The position numbers were made by a program, and so were the translations under genes. 64,000 nucleotides of DNA from Lucifuga dentata (lineage: Eukaryota > Chordata > Actinopteri > Ophidiiformes > Bythitidae), in assembly GCA_014773175.1 (NCBI GenBank), contig VXCM01003375.1:45189-109188 (forward strand), given 5' to 3'. Below, one piece after another: positions 63,567 to 64,000 of this stretch (position 1 is the first letter of the stretch; each line of letters opens with the position of its first letter). A model generated the notes under the pieces. That model was not told the DNA's origin. It ran no database searches and saw nothing but the letters and a program-made list of their open reading frames with translations.

Positions 63567-63716
63567 CATACCACACTTATGCGTGGGTCCAGGTAGTTGA
63601 GTTTGGAGGTACCCAATGCAATCTTTTTGTTCTCTTCTCTGTCTGTTGCCTGGATCTCCATCTTCAGCAGCTGCTCCTCACAGCGCCTCACGGCTGCCTT
63701 CTTGCGCTCTACCATC
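63567..63716 (-). CDS. top1mt: DNA topoisomerase I family, penultimate exon with active-site tyrosine
   Basis: This 150-nt exon encodes the end of the linker helices ([20 protein letters not shown]), then [20 protein letters not shown] and PRISVVW. The tyrosine in SKLNYLDPR corresponds to catalytic Tyr723 of human TOP1, which forms the covalent 3'-phosphotyrosine bond while the enzyme relaxes supercoils, so the active site is intact. The acceptor is TTCTTCTAG|GATGG and the donor GTATG|GTAAGT. The frame carries one base from the exon beyond, and an internal ATG is not the gene start. The rest of the gene lies past the right edge of the window. Paralogue choice (top1mt against top1) rests on a few residues and is tentative. 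Confidence 0.9.
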
Positions 63717-63934
63717 CTAGAAGAAAATACAAAGTGGTACTCAATAGAGTATGAACATGTTTACCTGTAGGAAAAATATGATCATTATAAGGACTCAAAA
63801 TAGCTAAACTAATTGCATCAACCTTTGTAAATCTGTCAGTTACAATGGTAATGATTCAGAGAACCTTAATAAAGTTTAGCCATTGCTTGCATGAATGATG
63901 CCATCTAGTCAAGGTCACAAATGAAACACAATTA

Positions 63935-64000
63935 CTCTTCTTCTTCTTCTTCTTCTTTTCCTTTCGGCTTTTCCCTTCAGGGGTCACCACAGCGAATCAT
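63935..64000 (-). mobile_element. 3' end of an RTE-like LINE with (GAA)n tail
   Basis: The minus strand reads ATGATTCGCTGTGGTGACCC then TGAAGGGAAAAGCC and ends in (GAA)n. This is a widespread fish repeat whose frame (M-I-R-C-G-D-P-stop) is the end of a reverse-transcriptase ORF. It is cut by the window edge. The RTE clade assignment is from memory. Confidence 0.6.

Overview
This window is nuclear DNA from a teleost fish, very probably a percomorph. The evidence is intron-split vertebrate genes with fish-type residues, many long (CA)n, (CT)n and (AAAT)n microsatellites, and fragments of fish retrotransposon families. There are no bacterial or viral genes, no CRISPR array and no operons. Most of the sequence is intron; real coding sequence totals about 1.2 kb in ten exons of three genes.

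Layout. (1) 1-9919: gene-poor DNA beyond the 3' end of slc66a2, with a decayed LINE, a tRNA-derived SINE-like fragment, a 23-bp perfect hairpin and microsatellites. (2) 9920-54913, minus strand: slc66a2 (pqlc1), four coding exons giving a 244-residue seven-helix PQ-loop protein. Its introns are about 1.3, 27 and 16 kb and hold almost all the transposon debris, including one LINE with an open reverse transcriptase frame (22919-24655). (3) 58300-59047: a CpG-richer segment that looks like a shared divergent promoter for slc66a2 (minus) and hsbp1 (plus). (4) 59048-60934, plus strand: hsbp1, three coding exons giving a 77-residue coiled-coil protein, plus a 3' UTR exon. (5) 62512-63716, minus strand: the last two coding exons of a type IB DNA topoisomerase (top1/top1mt family), converging tail to tail on hsbp1 and running off the right edge. 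(6) 63935-64000: the 3' end of another LINE.

The most notable point is that the second coding intron of hsbp1 (60602-60812) has no GT-AG ends. It starts ATATCC, ends CAC and carries CCTTAAC 12 nt before the 3' end, the signature of a minor-spliceosome (U12-type) AT-AC intron. Splicing there restores the conserved protein exactly.

The three genes are not an obvious pathway. SLC66A2 is a membrane protein of endosome/Golgi, HSBP1 binds heat-shock factor and assists the WASH complex, and TOP1-type enzymes relax DNA. As I recall the human map, SLC66A2 lies next to HSBP1L1 at 18q23, so the first two genes keep an ancient neighbourhood.

The assembly itself is imperfect. Six single-N positions sit between exact 63-67 bp direct copies, which look like unmerged contig ends, and other Ns fall in homopolymers. 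All exon limits were read by eye from splice sites and remembered homologues; no alignment was run.
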